A stretch of 53,771 nt of DNA from an uncultured bacterium (GTDB lineage: Bacteria > Cyanobacteriota > Vampirovibrionia > Gastranaerophilales > Gastranaerophilaceae): NCBI GenBank assembly GCA_900547155.1, contig URFH01000018.1:1-53771 (forward strand), read 5' to 3'. The position numbers and the translations under genes are program-made. Numbering within the stretch: position 1 is the stretch's first letter; each line of letters begins with the position of its first letter. The notes below the pieces were generated by a model. It was not told the DNA's origin. It saw only the letters and a list, made by a program, of their open reading frames with translations, and did no database searches. Positions 48,371-53,771 of the stretch are shown piece after piece.

Positions 48371-50869
48371 TTATTGTCCATATTGTTGCTGGTACTGCGC
48401 GAGCAAATCCTGCATTTTTTGTTGCAGTGCTGAAAATTCTTTGCTTACGCTGTATTCTTCAAGCTGTTGTTTGAGCTCTTCCGGGTCGCCCTCATAAGCG
48501 GAACCGTCTTCCATTGAATAAGAGTAAGTTCCGTCCTCGTTTTCGCTCCGGAATACGGTTGCGCCCTCTGAGTCTGTGTACATGAAGCGTCCGTTTTCGT
48601 CGGTCTGTGGATATCCGCGTTTGATGAAGACTTCTTCTGTTTGCTCCCAGGGTTCACCGTCCGGAGTTTCATAAACTGGCGCACCGGAATCGTCGAAAAT
48701 CGGGTTGTTTTCTGCATCCACACTTTGTCTGAGCTGAACACCCGAAAGTGTTTCATATTGCATTCTGCCGTCTTCGTCATAAAGCGGAACTGCTGTTGTT
48801 TCTTCCAGAAATGAGGAGTTTCCGCCCATTCCGCAGCCTTCGTTGTGCGTAACTTCGTTTACAAAGCCTGCGATTTGCATATCCAGCTCATAAACAGAGA
48901 GTTGCAGGTTTTCTAAGTCGGTCAGCTGTGCTCCGCTGTCGCGCTGTGAAGTAAGATAGTTGTATTCGGGTTCACCGATGATTATGTTGGAAAGGCCGTC
49001 GTAGTTAAATGCAGTTTTTAAGACATTCTGTAGTTGTGCCTGATATGTGTAAACCATTGATGTGATTTTGTTTCTATAGCTTACTTCATCTTCGTCAAGC
49101 CGTGTTTGTACGTTGGTCTGCTGATTGGCAAAGAAGAAAGACAATGTTGTAGGTATCATTCCGTAAGCTGTTTCGACGTAATATCTTCCGTGTTTGTCTT
49201 TGTAAAGACCTTCTACCATTGTTTTTTCATAGAATTCAAATTCCTGCGTTGTAGGCACAAACGGAAGATTGCTCATGTCAATTGCACGGTGGAAAGTGGA
49301 TTCTGTGTCGATTTCGTTGTCAATATATACGTCATTAACGACATTGCCCTCTTCGTCCTCATACTGATGTTGGACGACACCGTATTGCGCGTAAACTGAG
49401 GGGCTGTATTGACCGTCCATGGCCTCAAAGTCGAAGTTCACGTTAAATGTTATGACTTCGGCAAGCTCAGGATTCTGCCTTATCATAGCAACAACTTTAT
49501 CAAGACCTGTTAGGGTGCTTACTGCTATTTCGTATTCGTATTTGTCGGTTGCGCTGTTGTAAATAGGCGTAAGAGTATCAACACCATCGATTTTCAGGAT
49601 ATCATCGGCAGGAAGTCCGGCGCTGAGCTCAAAAATTGAAACATGAGCGTCGTTCATATAGTAGCCGTAATATTCTCCTTTAAAATCGCCCTCAGCAGAG
49701 ATTTTGCCTGTGTAATTCGAGTTGCAGATGGCAATTTTGGTTCCGTTGGCATTGCCGATAAATCCGCCTATTCTTTGCGCTCCGTCAACACCGGTTACAT
49801 TTGCAGCGCATGTTGAGTTATTTATTGTGACAATTGTGCTGCCTGCTTCGCCAATGATACCGCCTGCAGATTTTTCTTTGGCAGAAACATTGCCGTTTGC
49901 AGTTACATTTTCAATCATAACATTGCGTCCGCCGCTGAAAGTTTCAATGTAACCGATTAGGCCGCCTGCATAGTATGATGAATTGACGTTGGTATTTGCG
50001 GTTGAGTTTGTAATTTTGGAATTTTCTGCCGGGTCGGAGGTTGCCAGTGTCCCAATCATACCGCCTGTTTTCTGGTGTCCGGTTACGGTACCGGAAACAT
50101 AAACATTATCAATATTTGTGTTCTGGGCTCGTCCTATAAGAATACCGGCTGAGCCTTTGTTGTAAGTTTCCGGCGTGGAAACGGTTGCATTTGCAATGTT
50201 AATGTTTGAAATTTCCGCATTATCTGTGACCCCGAAGAAGCCTATGTTCTCGGTGTTTATGCCGTTTTGTGCATTTATGTTCAGATTTTTAATTGTGTAT
50301 CCGTTGCCGTTGAATATGCCGCTAAAAGCCTCTTCTGACGAGCCTATCGGCGTCCAGTCAACACCCGTCATATCTATATCATCCATTATGATATATTTCC
50401 CTGAAAGGTTGGCGCCTATTGCGGCGAGGTCTTCAGCGGTTTTGATTACGGTATAACCCTGTGCAATTGCTTCTTCTTCAGAAAGCCTGTTCTGCTCTTC
50501 TGCTGTATCAGGAACATTGTCTTTGTCATCAATATCTTCGGCGTTTGAAACCGCGCGTGTTTCAGCGGTTTCAAACGGTTCGTTCGTTGCCGGAGCGGGA
50601 GTTTTGTCTTCAGGAAACAGATAGTCCATGACGTTTACATCTTTAAGAGAGGTTCTTGTTGTTGCTTTTTGAGTTTCTTCGGCATTTTTTGCATTTTGGG
50701 CTTCTTCAGCCTTTTTTTGCTCTTCAGCTTTGCGTTTTTCCTCTGCTTTTTTCTTTTCTTCGGCTTTTTTCTTTTCCTCAGCCTTTTTTTTCTCTTCGGC
50801 TTTACGTTTTTCTTCTGCTTCGTAGTTAGAATACTGATTGCTCGTGCTGTAGTTGTTAGAAATTTCCAT
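48371..50869 (-). CDS. GLUG-repeat protein with charged coiled coil and no signal peptide
   Basis: An 832-residue protein. Residues 1-16 (MEISNNYSTSNQYSNY) are polar. About 17-68 are tandem six-residue KKAEEK repeats, a predicted long single helix or coiled coil. Residues 69-140 are disordered. About 145-420 is a right-handed beta-helix region with GLUG-type repeats (WTPIGSSEEAFSGIFNGNGY, ENIGFFGVT, KTGGMIGTL, YAGGLIGYI, SAGGIIGEAG). The C-terminal half is unrecognised; near its end are repeated DENGRFMYTDSEG-like turns. GLUG proteins are usually exported adhesins or proteases, but there is no hydrophobic segment here. Export by a signal-less route such as the flagellar type III system is possible but unproven. 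The mRNA starts in the 193-bp gap shared with gdhA. Confidence 0.8.
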   Translation of the reverse strand: MEISNNYSTSNQYSNYEAEEKRKAEEKKKAEEKKKAEEKKKAEEKRKAEEQKKAEEAQNAKNAEETQKATTRTSLKDVNVMDYLFPEDKTPAPATNEPFETAETRAVSNAEDIDDKDNVPDTAEEQNRLSEEEAIAQGYTVIKTAEDLAAIGANLSGKYIIMDDIDMTGVDWTPIGSSEEAFSGIFNGNGYTIKNLNINAQNGINTENIGFFGVTDNAEISNINIANATVSTPETYNKGSAGILIGRAQNTNIDNVYVSGTVTGHQKTGGMIGTLATSDPAENSKITNSTANTNVNSSYYAGGLIGYIETFSGGRNVMIENVTANGNVSAKEKSAGGIIGEAGSTIVTINNSTCAANVTGVDGAQRIGGFIGNANGTKIAICNSNYTGKISAEGDFKGEYYGYYMNDAHVSIFELSAGLPADDILKIDGVDTLTPIYNSATDKYEYEIAVSTLTGLDKVVAMIRQNPELAEVITFNVNFDFEAMDGQYSPSVYAQYGVVQHQYEDEEGNVVNDVYIDNEIDTESTFHRAIDMSNLPFVPTTQEFEFYEKTMVEGLYKDKHGRYYVETAYGMIPTTLSFFFANQQTNVQTRLDEDEVSYRNKITSMVYTYQAQLQNVLKTAFNYDGLSNIIIGEPEYNYLTSQRDSGAQLTDLENLQLSVYELDMQIAGFVNEVTHNEGCGMGGNSSFLEETTAVPLYDEDGRMQYETLSGVQLRQSVDAENNPIFDDSGAPVYETPDGEPWEQTEEVFIKRGYPQTDENGRFMYTDSEGATVFRSENEDGTYSYSMEDGSAYEGDPEELKQQLEEYSVSKEFSALQQKMQDLLAQYQQQYGQ
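50685..50822 (-). repeat. 18-bp tandem repeats encoding KKAEEK
   Basis: About seven copies of an 18-nt unit (minus strand, encoding Lys-Lys-Ala-Glu-Glu-Lys with Arg variants). Copies differ at third codon positions, so the array is not freshly expanded. Confidence 0.75.
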
Positions 50870-51062
50870 AAAACTCCTTTCGCCGTTGATTTGAATATGC
50901 TGATGGGTAAGTTTACATATGTTTTATAATAACGGCACATTTTTGCGAAACTTTAGGAAAAATCTAAGCTGCGAAGTATTTAATTTTCAGGCAAGCTGAA
51001 AAAACCTCATAAATAAACAATTTCGAGGAGAAAATGCAAGTTTACATTTGTTAATATTAGGG

Positions 51063-52448
<1,386 letters not shown>

Positions 52449-52532
52449 TTATAATAACATGCTAAAGCGGCATGTTGTGAGTGGGGAGCAAATTTTTTGT
52501 TTACATTATTGTGATTAAATTTTTGGGCGGGT

Positions 52533-53462
52533 TTGAGAATGCGCAATATTTGTGTTAATCATTATAAAATGATGAAAAACAGGAATCTTTTTATTGCAAT
52601 AATTTTTACATTGTTTTTAATTTTATCTGTTTTTTGTCTTAATTCGCTTAATTTTAAGCTTTGGACAATTTATTTTTTGAACTATAGAAATGTCAAAATA
52701 GGAATTTCGGTTATAAAAGATAATAAGGTCTGGAGCGTAGGAAAAACCGCACAGCCTATGTTAAGTGTTTTTAAATATATTGTTGCTTTGAAGGTTTTGG
52801 ATAAAATTGACAGGGAAAATATTTCTCCCGACCAAAAAATAAAAATAACAGAAGCCATGGTGGAGAAAAGCTTATTCAGCCCGATGTTGGACGAAAACAA
52901 AAGTTTTCCTTTTGAAATTACGATTTCCCGGCTGCTTCAATATATGATTTCGGAAAGCGACAATAATGCTTGCGATATTTTGATTGATTATGCCGGTGGA
53001 GTTGGGCAAATAGCGTCTTATGTGCACAATATCGGTTACGAGAATATCAAAATAACCGTCAACGAAAAAGATATGAATGAAAATATTGAAAAACAATATG
53101 CGAATACTGCTTCAACGATTGATATTGCCAGATTAATGAAATCTGTTGATGAGGGGAAGATTTTATCAGAGAAATCTACAGATTTTTTGAAAAATCTTAT
53201 GTTAAAAACAACCACAGGAGAAAATAAAATCAAAGCAGGGCTGCCGGATGGCATTATTGTCGGGCATAAAACGGGTTCTTCTTCAAGAAAAAATAACAGA
53301 ATCAAGATTGCGGACAATGACGCTGCTTTTGTTGTTCTGCCAGATGGAGAGGTATATTATCTTGTTGTGTTTTTGCAGGATTCAGTGCTTTCGGATTCAA
53401 AGAATGCGGATTTGTTTCGTCGGATTTCTGAAGTTGTGTTTGAAGAGTTTTCCCGGGGGTGA
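52533..53462 (+). CDS. Class A (A2-like) beta-lactamase
   Basis: A serine beta-lactamase that hydrolyses beta-lactam rings in the periplasm. Residues 13-38 contain a hydrophobic signal or anchor (NLFIAIIFTLFLILSVF). All active-site motifs are present: S78-V-F-K81 (SxxK), S142-D-N144 (SDN), E178-KDM-N182 (omega-loop Glu and Asn, spacing as in E166/N170) and K246-T-G248. The segment NEKDMNEN...QYANTAS resembles the subclass A2 enzymes (CfxA, CblA, PER type) rather than TEM/SHV. The total length is 309; the more likely start is the MM pair at residues 13-14, because the first 12 residues are not signal-like. It has a terminator after it and no mobile-element genes nearby, suggesting a chromosomal gene. 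The substrate range cannot be read from sequence. Confidence 0.9.
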   Translation: MRMRNICVNHYKMMKNRNLFIAIIFTLFLILSVFCLNSLNFKLWTIYFLNYRNVKIGISVIKDNKVWSVGKTAQPMLSVFKYIVALKVLDKIDRENISPDQKIKITEAMVEKSLFSPMLDENKSFPFEITISRLLQYMISESDNNACDILIDYAGGVGQIASYVHNIGYENIKITVNEKDMNENIEKQYANTASTIDIARLMKSVDEGKILSEKSTDFLKNLMLKTTTGENKIKAGLPDGIIVGHKTGSSSRKNNRIKIADNDAAFVVLPDGEVYYLVVFLQDSVLSDSKNADLFRRISEVVFEEFSRG

Positions 53463-53490
53463 TTTATCTGCTACTGGGTAGTGCTAACAC

Positions 53491-53520
53491 TAAAAAACCG
53501 GCTTTCAGCCGGCTTTAAAA
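53491..53520. terminator. Bidirectional terminator between beta-lactamase and tRNA-Ser
   Basis: A 6-bp core stem CCGGCT (53498-53503) / AGCCGG (53507-53512) flanked by A-runs on one side and CTTT on the other. On the minus strand it follows tRNA-Ser and runs into six T residues. Confidence 0.7.
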
Positions 53521-53521
53521 A

Positions 53522-53609
53522 AGGAAGAGGTGGGATTCGAACCCACGGTACGCTACAAACGTACGACAGTTTTCAAGACTGCTCCAATCAACCGCTCTGG
53601 CACTCTTCC
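53522..53609 (-). tRNA. tRNA-Ser(UGA)
   Basis: The minus strand folds as a class II tRNA: acceptor GGAAGAG/CTCTTCC, D-arm with AGCGGTTGATTGGAGC, anticodon stem GCAGT/ACTGT with loop CTTGAAA (anticodon TGA), a long variable arm built on CGTAC/GTACG, and T-arm GTGGG-TTCGAAT-CCCAC. CCA is not encoded. The discriminator base reads T where serine tRNAs normally have G. Confidence 0.95.
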
Positions 53610-53627
53610 AAATATCGATTGGGTAAG

Positions 53628-53659
53628 ATTATATTAATAAAAAAATAGAAAATTGTAAA
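53628..53659 (-). promoter_or_regulatory. Possible promoter of tRNA-Ser
   Basis: Minus strand: TTTACA (53659-53654), a long 20-nt spacer, and a perfect TATAAT (53633-53628), 19 bp before the tRNA 5' end. Beyond it, to the window end, I see only AT-rich sequence. Confidence 0.35.
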
Positions 53660-53771
53660 GACTTCTTTTTAGATGTTTTTTAAGCGAAGAATTTAAATAA
53701 TTATTGCATGAAAAAATTTATATGATATAAATATAGATATAGTTTAATATTTTATGTAATGCCTTGGTAGC

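Noticed and set aside
50685..50929. Plus-strand frame rich in Phe/Leu (50669-50929) as a membrane protein
   Set aside because: It is the complement of the Lys/Glu coiled-coil repeats; no ribosome-binding site or conservation signal.

Overview
The window looks like a chromosomal segment from a diderm, flagellated, gut-type bacterium related to Cyanobacteria, most likely a Gastranaerophilales/Vampirovibrionia ('Melainabacteria') lineage. The main clue is an OmpR-type regulator (7142-7858, minus) that resembles cyanobacterial RpaA along its whole length as I remember that family. An outer-membrane autotransporter, flagellar hook genes, an NADP-type glutamate dehydrogenase and moderate-to-low GC agree with this. 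No marker gene here proves the taxonomy, so it is an inference.

Layout. 1-3214: the end of an EndoQ-UvrD fusion gene cut by the window edge, then two AT-rich genes for secreted proteins, one a catalytically degenerate M48-like protein. 3241-3985: a tRNA-Ala unit preceded by a tRNA-like pseudo-copy in what looks like the same transcript, then a gene-free stretch rich in hairpins, including a 26-bp perfect inverted repeat. 3986-8560: a small unknown protein, the ribosome-assembly GTPase Obg, a Ctp protease and the RpaA-like regulator on the minus strand, and S-adenosylmethionine decarboxylase.

8716-38059 is the dominant feature: about 29.3 kb encoding what was, or still is, one giant type V autotransporter of about 9,780 codons. 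It has a signal peptide at the N-terminus, about a dozen large beta-helix modules, and a C-terminal beta-barrel. The first nine modules are built on chlamydial-Pmp-type GGAI/FxxN repeats. The last three combine these with autotransporter-associated beta-strand (PATR) repeats. The reading frame is broken twice. At 9526-9555 a perfect 30-bp palindrome marks a 14-nt inverted duplication whose removal restores the frame exactly. At 15537-15590 there is an in-frame stop plus a frameshift. I could not tell real decay from assembly error.

38060-43346: yidD and a CorA-type transporter (minus), then a compact flagellar block fliJ-fliK-flgD-flgE (plus) for hook assembly. 43482-48323: a small unknown gene, glucose-6-phosphate isomerase, and a large SF1 helicase with a C-terminal nuclease-like domain and a promoter -10 box overlapping its first ATG. 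48371-50869 (minus): a protein with a charged coiled coil and a GLUG-type beta-helix region but no signal peptide. 51063-52412 (minus): glutamate dehydrogenase. 52533-53462: a class A (A2-like) beta-lactamase with all catalytic motifs intact. 53522-53609 (minus): tRNA-Ser(UGA).

Most genes are housekeeping or motility genes in short transcription units. The surface-protein locus, the tRNA-Ala leader and the signal-less GLUG protein are the parts least like a textbook chromosome. No integrase, transposase, CRISPR array or prophage gene was seen.
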